From Ashinkailepas kermadecensis (taxonomy: Eukaryota > Arthropoda > Thecostraca > Neolepadidae): a DNA stretch of 64,000 nucleotides. Below the pieces are notes generated by a model. That model worked only from the letters and a program-made list of their open reading frames with translations. It was not told the DNA's origin and did not search any database. Shown here piece after piece: positions 1-10,114 of this stretch (its first letter is position 1; every line of letters begins with the position of its first letter). Position numbers and translations under genes: made by a program. The stretch is taken from assembly GCA_034440615.1 (NCBI GenBank), contig JAOTOM010005180.1, positions 682,001 through 746,000 of the forward strand, read 5' to 3'.

Positions 1-630
1 CACGCCCATCTCCATCGAGGGCGCTCGAAGGTGCCTCTTTCCTGGTGCTAGGAGGGGGGGTCGCCTCCTTCCCCCTCCTTGGATCCGTCCCTGGCCCACA
101 GTGTGAAAGTGGACCCGCAACATCGAATCTGCTGATCCTTAATAGACAAGGCACATGCGAAGCATGTCACACGCCACTCAGAAAAAGGGAGCTACTCTCC
201 CTTTTCTGGCGGCTGAATACAGTGGACAGAATATAGTGCTGAATATAGCGATAGAACAATGTGAGCCTGAAAACAAAACTTCATGGGGTTGTACGCTACT
301 ACTTTATTGGGCGTCATAGTGCTCGCTACGGGAGTAGTTTTCGACTAAATGGAAGCAATCGACATGGCAAAATAATCAGTAGTCGGTTTCGTGTTCACTA
401 CTTATCAGATAGTGGTGCGTGACACCTCATGGCGTGTCGCGCAACTAATCCAATCACGCTCCCTCATCAGCTACATGACATCCAAATGCTTCTAGTTGGC
501 TTACGTCCGCGAATTTGGAAGTCCGGGAAACCCACCGCATTCAGTTGGATATGACCCCTTACAATTGACGACTAACTCGCAAAGAGTCTCGTAGCATGTT
601 TCTTATCGATTTTAGCCGCCATACCGCGTC
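1..630. other. Unannotated sequence
   Basis: Nothing recognisable as a gene, RNA or transposon. Short open frames have no familiar motifs and no splice context. Confidence 0.5.
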
Positions 631-631
631 A

Positions 632-717
632 AATCATAGACAGTGCAGACATGGCAGTCAAATCATCGACAGTGCAGACACGGCGGAGACAAATCATCGA
701 CAGTGCAGATACGGCGG
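632..717. repeat. Short tandem repeat, about 30 bp x 3
   Basis: Three imperfect copies of a roughly 30 bp unit carrying AAATCATCGACAGTGCAGA followed by a variable GGC-rich end. The small overlapping open frames here are produced by the repeat. Confidence 0.75.
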
Positions 718-2740
718 AGCCCGAATTGCGCTGCAGACGAGGGGCTCACGGGACCACAAGACAGCAGACGGGTTCCTGTTCCTGTCTGCTCCGTTCCTGT
801 CCCGAAAAACATAAACATCTTGCAGCTGTTGGTTGATAAATAAAGCATTAATATGCTCGTCGGACACAATGGTATCCTAGGATATCCACACTCTCCGAAC
901 GCCAATGAGTCTAAAATAAGGTTGGCTTAGCCCGCAAGTCACTGGGAGGAGGGGGTTGTCCATCCCTTGTTTTTCTTCAATAACAGCAAAACCATTGAGG
1001 CAGTATCTTGATACTTTCATCAAGATCATCAAATTTACATGTAGGGTATGTTCCGTAAAAGTTGACCTCAAGGTAATATTAGGTCATGTCCTAATGACGT
1101 CATCAAGTCGTTCGAAGGCGCTGTTTTTAACGTGTTTTTAACGATGCAGAGATGGAGAGATGGTACGTAGCTTAAAAACGTGTAACGCATCGTACACTGA
1201 ACCAAAACGGCAATTTGGCATCTTCTTCCCAGATGACATCACTTTACCCGAGCACAAGTCCAGATTGTATAGTTATTGGCATCCAATGCATGCATCGACC
1301 AACACCTCAGTTTTATGTTACTCTAATGCTCTTTTATACAGTAAAAAAATGTGCACTCTTGGAATCATTTCCACTTGACATGACAGGTGCGTCATGCCAG
1401 GCGTGTTCCATAAGCGTCATGCCAGGTGATACTGACACCCAAAACTGACACCCAAGCATATACGAATGTCTATGCCAGTTTTTTTTAAGATCCCTGGGAA
1501 AATGTGTCCCAGAAAATGAATTGCATTGCATACCGAATAGAAACCGCAATTTTACCTCCTTCCCTTGACCCGAGGCCAGAAAGTGTTTCATGGGCAATTT
1601 AGGTACAAACTGGATGTATTCAACCATAACTGATATTTCATTACCCTAATGACCTGGTTTACGTTCAAAATATGAGCTCTCGAAAACAGTGAAATATTTT
1701 TACTTCGCATGACATGTGACCTCACCGGTGACCTCTAGATAAACAATTTTTGTTATCGATTAATGTTGTGAGGCTATCGATTGTCGTATCAGCGTAATCG
1801 ATTAATTGGTTGCAAAAATACAAGGGGAGCGTAAAAAGCCCCCCCTCCTTCAGTGACGCTTATGAGTGCAAATGTCCCAGTGACTGTCAGGTTGAACTAG
1901 TGGGCTTGTCGAGAACGGGACAGCTGTTTGTGCACTTAATATTCTTCAGAGCGATATTTTTGGCAGCAAAATAACCAGTTCACAAACAAGTTAAATACGG
2001 AATTGTGGGCCCTCGACATATTGCACACGTCGTGTGTGGCTCGAATAAGGGCGCTCGACGAGAGAGGGCGAATGGCCGACTATATAACAGGGACGGCTGC
2101 ACACACTGCATCGGGATCATGTGAACTTCCCGCACCTGTGTTTTCTTGGTAGGCCTTGGATGCGCAAGCTTATTGCTTCCAATTTCAGCGGAGGTTCGGC
2201 ATTCCAGAAATACGTAGTCGATTTCGATGCAGTGCATTGTAAATGTAAGATTCGTGCTCTATGTCGGTAGAGAAGACTAGCTAAGTTAGAGAAGACCAGC
2301 TATTGTGAGACGTACCACCAATTTCTGACAATCCATTAACAACCAACCCGCTTCAGCAAAGCAGATTTACGTTCTTGACAAGATTGGGTTCCTCTGACGA
2401 ACATTGTGCACGTACCTCACAACTGAACAGACTACCTGAATGGTCGCGAAGTCGTTATGTTGGAAAGTGTGTCACAGTCCCACTGTCTCGCCACCTTTCC
2501 GCCCAGTGTACGCTGCACAAACAGTGCGTCATTGCCTACACACCGTCATTGAGCCGGCTGGCCTGCCAGCCCCGGAGCACTCCGATGCAAGTGTCAAAAG
2601 CGTGATTGCCGGGCCAGCCGGTCTGAATCCGGTCGGATCGTTCCCTTTGTTTGTGCCAGCTGGCATAGCGCGCTAGTGTTCAGAACAAAAGTGACAGGTT
2701 GTTCGAAGAGCACAACATACCGTCCAAATGTACTGATTTG
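718..2740. other. Unannotated sequence
   Basis: About 2 kb of unique-looking, mixed-composition DNA. No conserved domain, tRNA or clear transposon end was seen on either strand. Confidence 0.45.
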
Positions 2741-3068
2741 GTGTCATCTGTACATAGTTATATGTCGCCTACTGGGAACATCTGGTCAGCCTGCTGATAC
2801 GACGGCGGTGCTTCCCAACTAGGTGTCATCTGTACATAGTTATATGTCGCCTACTGGGAACATCTGGTCAGCCTGCTGATACGACGGCGGTGCTTCCCAA
2901 CTAGGTGTCATCTGTACATAGTTATATGTCGCCTACTGGGAACATCTGGTCAGCCTGCTGATACGACGGCGGTGCTTCCCAACTAGGTGTCATCTGTACA
3001 TAGTTATATGTCGCCTACTGGGAACATCTGGTCAGCCTGCTGATACGACGGCGGTGCTTCCCAACTAG
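2741..3068. repeat. 82 bp tandem repeat, four identical copies
   Basis: Units start at 2741, 2823, 2905 and 2987, exactly 82 bases apart, and I see no difference between the four. Such identity implies recent expansion or homogenisation, or a copying artefact of assembly. Each unit contains GTCGCCTACTG and GACGGCGGT. The same words occur, diverged and inverted, at about 4536-4598, so the unit seems to derive from a dispersed element. Confidence 0.95.
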
Positions 3069-3580
3069 AATTCAATTATAAATGAAACATAGTACTAAAT
3101 TCGTTTAAATTCGCTTCTTACTATCTTATCAACGAGTTGACACCCTGGAATACGTTCAAAATGCTGGAAAATTAGAAAACAGATTGTTGACGCCGTACCC
3201 CTAGATGGTGGCAGAAGCGGCCTAAATAATTCAGTTGTTTATCATCCGGTGGGCGACCATATTTGTTGTTTTTATTGAAAGCAGATTATGCTACACAATA
3301 TTGCTTACAATATTGTGGAAGTTGTGGAAATTGCCGTGAAATTGGGCACACTCGAGCGAGACATCAAGTTGTGGGCATTCATGGAAGCTGATCAAAGCCA
3401 ACGTGACTGTCTTATCGTAGATTAGTAACGTAAATAAATAACGTAAATAGTAACCCCCGAAATCGGTGGCAGACCGTGAGTCCATGCCGATGATCTTGTT
3501 CGTAGTAAGCCCGATATAGAGAGTCACTTGTCAGGTCAATGTTGTCATCTGGGCAGTCTTTGAATAGAGGTAAAGCCCAT
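3069..3580. other. Unannotated sequence
   Basis: Non-repetitive sequence between the 82 bp array and a SINE-like fragment. No gene recognised. Confidence 0.45.
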
Positions 3581-3585
3581 GAGTG

Positions 3586-3650
3586 GTGTGATGGTGGTGG
3601 TACTTCGGTTTTTACGACGCACCCAACTGCTGCGTCATAGTGTTACGACT
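3586..3650 (-). repeat. SINE family B tail fragment
   Basis: Read on the minus strand this resembles the 3-prime part of the tRNA-derived SINE seen intact at 49988-50149: a cytosine-rich end, the word GCGTCGTAAAA in slightly altered form, then CAGT/GTTGGGTGCGTC-like sequence. The tRNA head is missing, so it is a truncated or eroded copy. Confidence 0.45.
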
Positions 3651-4370
3651 CCCAATGCAGGTGTCAATCAGAAGGTCAGATATTACAACAATCGTCCATT
3701 AGGACTGAGGGCATTGGCTCGCACAGCGACTTTGGCCCGACACAAAATCAAACAGCTTAAATCGGGCGAACGCTTCGAGGCGTTGTTCGGCTGCAGGGAA
3801 GAGCATTATGGAATCCCACGAACGCCGCCCATCGAGCCAACCCACGAGGCACATGCGCCAATGCGGTGCACTCTAGCTCCACTCACCATACTGTATTCGT
3901 AGTTTGCGAAATCGGGAAATTTGCATGATGTAAATATGATTTCAGAGCGTATCCACCCTATTACTGTAGGGGGATGGGGCTTAATCGGCTGCCTCATTAT
4001 GATATCATGAAGGCGTGCCTATTGTGCATTCATTGAACACAATATATAGACATTCTAGAGGCGGTTCCAATGAGACGAAATTGCGGGGGGGAGCCTTGAT
4101 ATTATCAATATTTCCTAAAAATGGCAATTGTAAAACACATTCCCAATTTAGTTTCCGAATCTTGCATTGATGTACCTACTGAGAACATCATATGTCCTAT
4201 TTTGACCGGAAGCGAATATGGCACATTTTTAGGCATGCCGAGTCATTTTGTGCAATTCATTGATCATGCTAATCAACACGTGCACATCGACTGAATCATA
4301 GAGTGGACCGTGATGGCATGTGTTGCATTTCCATAGACTCGCATCCTAGGCCCGCCTACGATGCCAGTTG
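3651..4370. other. Unannotated sequence
   Basis: No gene or element recognised. A small poly-G run occurs near 4084. Confidence 0.4.
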
Positions 4371-4378
4371 TGAGTGGC

Positions 4379-4413
4379 CACTGTTCAACATGGCCAGGTT
4401 ATGTTGAACAGTG
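4379..4413. repeat. Perfect inverted repeat, 13 bp arms
   Basis: CACTGTTCAACAT (4379-4391) and its exact reverse complement (4401-4413) are separated by 9 bases. It could fold as a hairpin in RNA or cruciform in DNA. No associated gene is visible. Confidence 0.85.
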
Positions 4414-4516
4414 CTTAAAAGTCAAGTACATTTGAAATCTGAGTTAGCTGATGTGGACTTGGTATGTTGGCTACATGTAGCTTTTTATCCAGTTTTGCTA
4501 CCAATTTTTACCTGGG

Positions 4517-4598
4517 GTCGCCTATGCTTATCACCACAACCGCCGTCGGCTGAACAGGCAGACGAGATGCTCTCAGTAGGCGACCTATAGCTATGTAA
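4517..4598 (-). repeat. Diverged inverted relative of the 82 bp unit
   Basis: The reverse complement of 4536-4598 matches most of the 82 bp unit at 2741-3068, sharing ACATAG, GTCGCCTACTG, GCATCT/ACATCT and GACGGCGGT in order. GTCGCCTA at 4517-4524 and TAGGCGAC at 4577-4584 also form terminal inverted repeats, suggesting a tiny palindromic element. Confidence 0.7.
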
Positions 4599-4925
4599 AT
4601 TAACTTTTAAAAAAAAAAATAGGTACATGGCTGAAGATTCTGCCTGTTAGAACATTCGCAAGTGACGGCGGGAGTCATCTGAAAGCGGGGGAAGTTTGGG
4701 TGAGTGCTGGAAATGCACACCCACACACATATCGCCCTAAAAGGTAGTGTGCATATATGAATGTCAATATCGTATGTATGGAGTATCATATTGAGGAATA
4801 CTGACACCTCGCATGGCGGTACTTTTCGACATATTGTGATCTCCCCTCCAGGGTGTCGATTTTTCGTCAACAATGAGAGACTCCCCCAGTGGCTAAAGCT
4901 GTTCGTTCCTCCTGCTTCTTCGTTT

Positions 4926-5190
4926 AATATAACGAAGAATGGCTCTTAGATGCTCCTGGGTTTTAGATATTGTGTGTAAATAAAATATATATACGACCTT
5001 CAATATACCAAGAGGTGCTGAGTTGACATCAAAAGTAACGATAAAGGTTATACTTTATTGCTCAACGTTTCGGCCAGGGGCCATCGTCAGGAGTGATGAA
5101 AAAAGCTCAAGCTTAAAAATTGAAAAAATCACGCGGGGAAAAAAGCGTGCACAAAGACACGTGGAATGCAGAAAAGCCTCCTCAGTGGTG
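4926..5190 (+). mobile_element. Penelope-like element fragment (family 1), plus-oriented
   Basis: Bases 4926-4949 encode the same last seven residues and stop codon that end the minus-strand GIY-YIG frame at 5630. The matching 3-prime untranslated sequence follows, then a terminal repeat (about 4979-5098), then a leader that recurs in the minus copy at 6423-6500. An ORF tail running directly into a terminal repeat and leader is what one expects of tandem, partly overlapping Penelope-like insertions. Reverse transcriptase and the main endonuclease part are absent here. Confidence 0.8.
5027..5098 (-). ncRNA. Hammerhead-ribozyme-like motif (PLE family 1, copy 1)
   Basis: On the minus strand the order is CATCA, then the core CTGACGA (5084-5090), a GGCC-CCT-GGCC stem II hairpin, GAAA, a short ACG/CGT stem III around an AATAAA-containing loop, and TGATG, which can pair with CATCA as distal stem I. 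Hammerhead ribozymes are known in terminal repeats of Penelope-like elements. The base pair that should close stem I at the core looks non-canonical (C opposite A), so activity is uncertain. The motif is antisense to the element's coding frame. Confidence 0.55.
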
Positions 5191-5308
5191 CAGACACTCA
5201 CAGAAACTACAAACCAGAAACAAACTATGTCAAGAAGGAATCCTCTGAGGAAGCCCAAGCCGATGGTCCATATACATATCGATGCATAACACTGACGCAC
5301 ACATATAG

Positions 5309-5464
5309 ACATATATTGTGTGTAAATATAATATATATACGACCTTCAATATACCAGGAGGTGCTGAGTTGACATCAAAAGTAACGTTAAAGGTTATACT
5401 TTATTGCTCAACGTTTCGGCCAGGGGCCATCGTCACTCGTCACTCGTCACTCCTGACGTCACTT
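5309..5464 (+). mobile_element. PLE family 1 terminal repeat, plus-oriented, rearranged end
   Basis: Second plus-oriented copy of the terminal repeat, starting with the TGTGTGTAAATA sequence. Its hammerhead-like core at 5412-5435 has one changed base (GTGACGA on the minus strand). It runs into three copies of CACTCGT (about 5433-5453), which are not seen in the other copies. Confidence 0.8.
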
Positions 5465-5510
5465 TTCGGCCAGGGGCCATCATCACTCTTGACGATGGCC
5501 CCTGGCCGAA
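5465..5510. repeat. Palindromic junction between opposed PLE terminal repeats
   Basis: TTCGGCCAGGGGCCATC (5465-5481) and its exact reverse complement (5494-5510) flank a 12 bp spacer. This is where plus- and minus-oriented copies of the terminal repeat meet. Confidence 0.9.
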
Positions 5511-5552
5511 ACGTTAAGCAATAAAGTATAACCTTTAACGTTACTTTTGATG
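5481..5552 (+). ncRNA. Hammerhead-ribozyme-like motif (PLE family 1, copy 3)
   Basis: Plus-strand copy with core TTGACGA (first core C replaced by T), the GGCC-CCT-GGCC hairpin, GAAA, and a fully complementary ACGTT/AACGT stem III. Distal CATCA/TGATG is retained. The changed core base would be expected to weaken or abolish cleavage. Confidence 0.45.
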
Positions 5553-5629
5553 TCAACTCAGCACCTCCTGGTATATTGAAGGTCGTATATATATTTTATT
5601 TACACACAATGTCTAAAACCCAGGAGCAT

Positions 5630-6241
5630 CTAAGAGCCATTCTTCGTTATATTATATAGACATATATCCAATATAACGCGTAATACATAGTATATATAAT
5701 TTATGTTTATGTAATTGTATGTGATATACCAAGACGTCGCTTGCCTGTTTAGTTGCGGCCGTGGATTACGTATATGTAGAGATTCGAGGACCTTCAGATC
5801 AGCGTTGTCCCTGGCTGTTGCTAGAATTTCTACTTTGAAGTTTGTGTTAGTGTCGCTGTGTTCCATGTTAGAATGTTTGTCGATCATGTGTTCGCCTAAA
5901 GGTGTGTATGCTCTCCGAAGTCTGGCATCTCCCGAGTGCTCATTGTACCTATCCCTGGTGCTACGTTTGGTTTCACCGACATAAAATGTTTCAAGACAGC
6001 GATTGCACGTTATTTTGTAAACTACGTTTTTACGTGTGCATCTACCTTTGAGCCCGTTGATACAGGTGTGGCACGTTCTCCTACCAGCAGGGCATGGCGG
6101 CATTTCCAGGGCTGAGCGGATCAGGTAAGATTTCAGCGTAGGTCCGCTAGTCCAGGCTACCCTAACATGGTTTAGATGAGACGAACGGATGGCTGCGTTT
6201 ACCTGTCGACATAGTTGGTCATCGACAAAAGGAAGTCTCAT
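5630..6241 (-). CDS. GIY-YIG endonuclease region of a Penelope-like element
   Basis: A 203-codon open frame. Residues 1-50 look like the linker after reverse transcriptase. Cysteines 50, 57, 60, 79 and 82 form the cysteine-rich segment typical of Penelope endonucleases. The GIY-YIG core follows: VVYKITC (73-79), YVGET (87-91), arginines 93, 96 and 98, EH (101-102), LGEH (115-118) and LNRQ (164-167). In this family the domain nicks target DNA to prime reverse transcription. Residues after about 170 are low-complexity. The ATG used here only opens the surviving frame; natural translation would begin far upstream in the lost reverse transcriptase. The frame is intact through the catalytic core, which is unusual for such a broken copy. 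Confidence 0.85.
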   Translation of the reverse strand: MRLPFVDDQLCRQVNAAIRSSHLNHVRVAWTSGPTLKSYLIRSALEMPPCPAGRRTCHTCINGLKGRCTRKNVVYKITCNRCLETFYVGETKRSTRDRYNEHSGDARLRRAYTPLGEHMIDKHSNMEHSDTNTNFKVEILATARDNADLKVLESLHIRNPRPQLNRQATSWYITYNYININYIYYVLRVILDICLYNITKNGS

Positions 6242-6423
6242 GTAAACATAGTTGGGATTGCTCGATGCCGACGTTGCCCACCTATCCTACTACTGTTGTG
6301 AGGGTGAACAGCACGAGCGGCGGAGTGTACCCGATGTGCTGGGTATCCGTTTTCCAGGAAAAGAGTCGTCATCTTCGCAAGGCTCCGCTCGCATGAAATA
6401 GTATCGGAGGAGACTCGTGCTGC
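6238..6423 (-). pseudogene. Remnant of the PLE protein upstream of the endonuclease
   Basis: A minus-strand frame carries a segment (LFLENGYP and neighbours) resembling the end of Penelope reverse transcriptase, where a conserved NGYP-type motif is common. It ends in a stop (6238-6240) that overlaps the start of the endonuclease frame in another phase, so a frameshift separates the two. Upstream it joins the element leader directly, marking the reverse transcriptase deletion. Confidence 0.6.
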
Positions 6424-6508
6424 TCTCCTCATTTTCTGCATTCCACGTGTCTTTTTGCACGCTTTTTTCCCGCGTGATTTTTGCAATTTTTTAAGCTTGA
6501 GCTTTTTT

Positions 6509-6580
6509 TATCACTCCTGACGATGGCCCCTGGCCGAAACGTTGAGCAATAAAGTATAACCTTTATCGTTACTTTTGATG
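6509..6580 (+). ncRNA. Hammerhead-ribozyme-like motif (PLE family 1, copy 4)
   Basis: Plus-strand copy with an intact CTGACGA core (6517-6523), GGCC-CCT-GGCC hairpin, GAAAC, ACG/CGT stem III and distal TGATG (6576-6580), here facing TATCA. Like the other copies it lies antisense to the endonuclease frame of its element. Confidence 0.55.
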
Positions 6581-6640
6581 TCAACTCAGCACCTCCTGGT
6601 ATATTGAAGGTCGTATATATATTTGATTTACACATCCTGC

Positions 6641-7555
6641 CCCGATCATCAGCTCCCGATCGCAAATTCCCAGTCACGAGGATGTTCTGGCTTGCAACTA
6701 TGAATATGCTGTCTAATATTGCATTGGATATTATAGATGCAAATATGTAATGACGGCAAGTAAGTATAAGTCTTGTCGTCCTCATTTTCAATTCAATGCA
6801 GAAAAAATTGAACGTATTGTCTTCTCTTTTCGTAATTGCTGTAATACTTCTGGAAATACTCAATTATTCCAAATATCGTAACATGGCATTGCTCATCTCG
6901 CTTATATTAATACAAAAAGGAAAAGTTTATTTCCATTTCGCGGTCATCATCAATCATCTCAGAAGAAGGAAAAAATGGAACCCAATAAAACTGCCCAACC
7001 GTCCGAAGGCAACTAGTGAGGAAGGGACGAAAATGTTGGACACGGCACGGCCAGTGTGTGGCACACGCTCCATTGTGCGCTGATACCCATAGGTGTAGGT
7101 TTCTGCAAATAATTGGAGGGCATAATACATGAAGGGGGTCCCATGTCAAAAGTTCAACTTATTGGGTGCCAAAGCCAACATTGGGGGCAAGTGCCCTCCC
7201 AAGAGAATACCAAGCTACGCCCCTGCCGACACCCCATTGACACAGCATGGCGTCTCGGATTGTCGGTGGGAGAAAAACAGAGCTGCGTGACATATTGGCG
7301 GCCGGCTCGGTCGTGTCGTGCGCCACGCCCGGAACGGCCAGGCAGGTGGCAGCGGGCGAAAGACGGCCACGTCGGCCGGCCGACGGGACACGGTTCCGGG
7401 TGATCGCGCCAAAACCGGGCGCGGCCCGTCCGAGGCTGGCTCAGAGCGAGTTTCGCGATAATCTACCGCCGCCCATTGGTTTAACATGCAAATCGACTTT
7501 TTTGGCGTCGGAATTCTGCTAATTTCAGTGCGCCGGATGAGCGCGCGAAAGCTCG
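6641..7555. other. Unannotated sequence with a CpG-rich part
   Basis: No gene recognised. Bases about 7290-7470 are GC- and CpG-rich compared with the surroundings and run into the 19 bp array. Confidence 0.4.
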
Positions 7556-7885
7556 CTGGCTACTGGACGGATCGCTGGCCCCTGGACGGATCACCGGCCA
7601 CTGGACGGATCACCGGCTACTGGACGAATCGCTGGTTACTGGACGGATCGCCGGCTACCGGACGGATCGCTGACCACAGGACGGATCGCTGACCACTGGA
7701 CGGATCACCGGCCACTGGACGGATCACCGGCCACTGGACGGATCACCGGCCACTGGACGGATCACCGGCCACTGGACGGATCATCGGCCACTGGACGGAT
7801 CACCGGCCACTGGACGGATCACCGGCCACTGGACGGATCGACGGTCACTGGACGGATCGCTGGCCACCGGACGGATCGCCGCGAA
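7556..7885. repeat. 19 bp minisatellite, about 17 copies
   Basis: Tandem copies of ACTGGACGGATCACCGGCC with point variants, mostly ATCACCGG versus ATCGCTGG. Confidence 0.95.
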
Positions 7886-8259
7886 ACAAACGCTGCGGTC
7901 TAACCATGGCAATAAAATTTAATTTAATTTAATGTGCTCACCGGTGCAATCGTTTTTGATACACGTGTCACACGCCACCCCTGGTCGAGTGCAAACAGAA
8001 GACGACCTTTTCCGCATCCTTCATGATTGGGTTTGGTTCTGGAAAACTGATGAAGATGTCGAAAAGCCGTCGCGTGCACCGGCGGAGTCCATGTACCGGC
8101 TACATTTTCCAAATTGACCACTGCCACCTACCATGTACCGGCGCTTGGGTGGTGCTACCCAGTCATCTCAATTTTGGTTCACTGAGAAGTACTTTCTTTT
8201 TTCCGCATGAAATGCGTTTTTGAGTTGTGGTGCTTTGTCATGCAGTTGTAGTACACCTA
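7886..8259. other. Unannotated sequence
   Basis: Begins with an (AATTT)n-like run at 7914-7932. Otherwise no feature recognised. Confidence 0.4.
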
Positions 8260-9945
8260 CCAAGTCCTTGCCCCCGTTTGATTTAGTGCCGCTACTCTCC
8301 TTAGAGCCGTTCTCTGTAGTGCCCTCCTAGTCCTCTGGCTTTCTGTGTACTCTGCCCTGATCAGTTTCCTGCCCTATTTACTGTTCTGCCCTCCAGCTGA
8401 ATTTAGTGCCCTGACCTTCCCAGAGCCCTGTCCTGGTTAGCGTTCTGCCCTCCAGTCCAACTTAGTGCCCTGTCCTTCCTAGAGCCCTGTCCTGGTTAGC
8501 GTTCTGCCCTCCAGCCCAACTTAGTGCCCTGTCCTTCCCAGAGCCCTGTCCTGGTTAGCGTTCTGCCCTCCAGTCAAACTTAGTGTCCTGTCCTTCCCAG
8601 AGCCTTGCCTTGGTTAGCGTTCTGCCCTCCAGCCCAACTTAGTGCCCTGTCCTTCCCAGAGCCCTGTCCTGGTTAGCGTTCTGCCCTCCAGTCAAACTTA
8701 GTGTCCTGTCCTTCCCAGAGCCTTGCCTTGGTTAGCGTTCTGCCCTCCAGCCCAACTTAGTGCCCTGTCCTTCCCAGAGCCCTGTCCTGGTTAGCGTTCT
8801 GCCCTCCAGCACAACTTAGTGCCCTGTCCTTCCCGGAGCCTTGCCTTGGTTAGCGATCTGCCCTCCAGCTGAACTTAGTGTGCTGTCCTTCCCAGAGCCC
8901 TGTCCTGGTTAGTCTCCTGCCCTTCCTCCCTGGGTACCCTGCCCTCCTTTCCTGAATGTTCTTCCCTACTCAGTGCCCTGTCCTGATAAGTGCCCTGTCC
9001 TCCTAAATGCTCCGTCCACCTTGATGCTCTGTCATTGTATTGCACTGCCCTCGCTGTATGACATATGCAGAATCGACGTGCCACTAAACTACAAGTGTCC
9101 TTCCCTTCTGAGTGTCCCACATTCTTGAATGCTTTCCGTTGTGCCCGGTCCTTATAATATCTTACTCTACGTATTAACCTGTCCTTAGTGCCCTGTCCCC
9201 TTGAGTGCCTTGCCCTTCAGATAGCCCTTCGCAGTGTTCTACCCGCTTTTAGGTCCTTCTAAGCGCCATGCTGAGTTCCCTGCTCCCCTTGGAGTTATAC
9301 CCTCTTGGGTATCCTGAGTGTCCTTCCATCTTCAATGTCCTCCTAGGTGTCATACTGAGTGACCTGCCTTTCTGGGTGCAGTACTTCGCCTAGATATCTG
9401 CCCTGCTTATTGCATTAGTCTCGTATAATGCACTGCCCTATTTGTGTCATATATCGTTGTGCCACTCTCGCACTACTGCCCTGCCTTACTTATCGCCCAT
9501 CCTATGTGTCGGTTCTCCTCAATGCCCTGCACTCATCAGTGTCCTGCCCTTTATGGCGCTCTATCTCCTTATTGCCCTCGTGGATGTCCATGCTAGCCAA
9601 GTGTTCTGTTATGCTTAGTGTCCTATATCCTACCCTCTTGAATCATTGACACACCTTAGTACCCCAGCCCATTTAGTGCTAGGTTCTCCTGAGTTTTGTC
9701 TTTGGCCCCCTACCAGTTTTAATGGCCTCAGTGCCGTATTCTCTTTAGTGCCTTCCTGCGTGACCTGCTGAGATCCTTGTCCCCAATGTCATCGGCCCTG
9801 CTTAGCGCCCGCCTGGGTGCTCCACCCTCCTTGAAGCCCTTCTAAGCGTTCTAAGACTCAGTGTCCTCACCCGATTAATTATCTGCTGTGCTTAGTGCTC
9901 TGTCCTCCTTACTGCCATGTCATACTAAGTGTTCTGCACTCAACC
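8260..9945. repeat. TGCCCT-rich satellite region with a 59 bp core array
   Basis: About 8440-8890 holds clear 59 bp units (for example starts at 8521 and 8580) built from AGTGCCCTGTCCTTCCC and GGTTAGCGTTCTGCCCTCC. The flanks to 9945 are degenerate shorter units of the same AGTGCCCTG(T/C)CCT theme. The 59 bp array looks like a younger, higher-order expansion inside an older one. Confidence 0.9.
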
Positions 9946-9956
9946 TGCACTCAATG

Positions 9957-10114
9957 CCCCGTGCAGCGCCGCTGCTGCTGAATCTCCAGCGCGCTGCCTG
10001 TTGGCCTGTCCTACGTCTCCTCGCACCACCCTCAACCCCCGTGCAGCGCCGCTGCTGCTGAATCTCCAGCGCGCTGCCTGTTGGCCTGTCCCACGTCTCC
10101 TCGCACCACCCTCA
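9957..10114. repeat. 80 bp tandem duplication
   Basis: GTGCAGCGCCGCTGCTGCTG begins at 9961 and again at 10041. The two units are almost identical (one T/C change in the CCTACGTCTCC part). Confidence 0.92.

Larger units (their letters stand above)
5465..6640 (-). mobile_element. Internally deleted Penelope-like element (family 1)
   Basis: Read on the minus strand: terminal repeat (6640 down to about 6509), leader (6500-6423), a short remnant that I place at the end of reverse transcriptase (6420-6242), a GIY-YIG endonuclease frame (6241-5630), a 3-prime untranslated region, and a second terminal repeat (5600-5481). An intact Penelope-like element has a reverse transcriptase of several hundred residues between leader and endonuclease. 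That part is missing, so this copy cannot be autonomous. Two like-oriented terminal repeats frame it. Confidence 0.85.
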
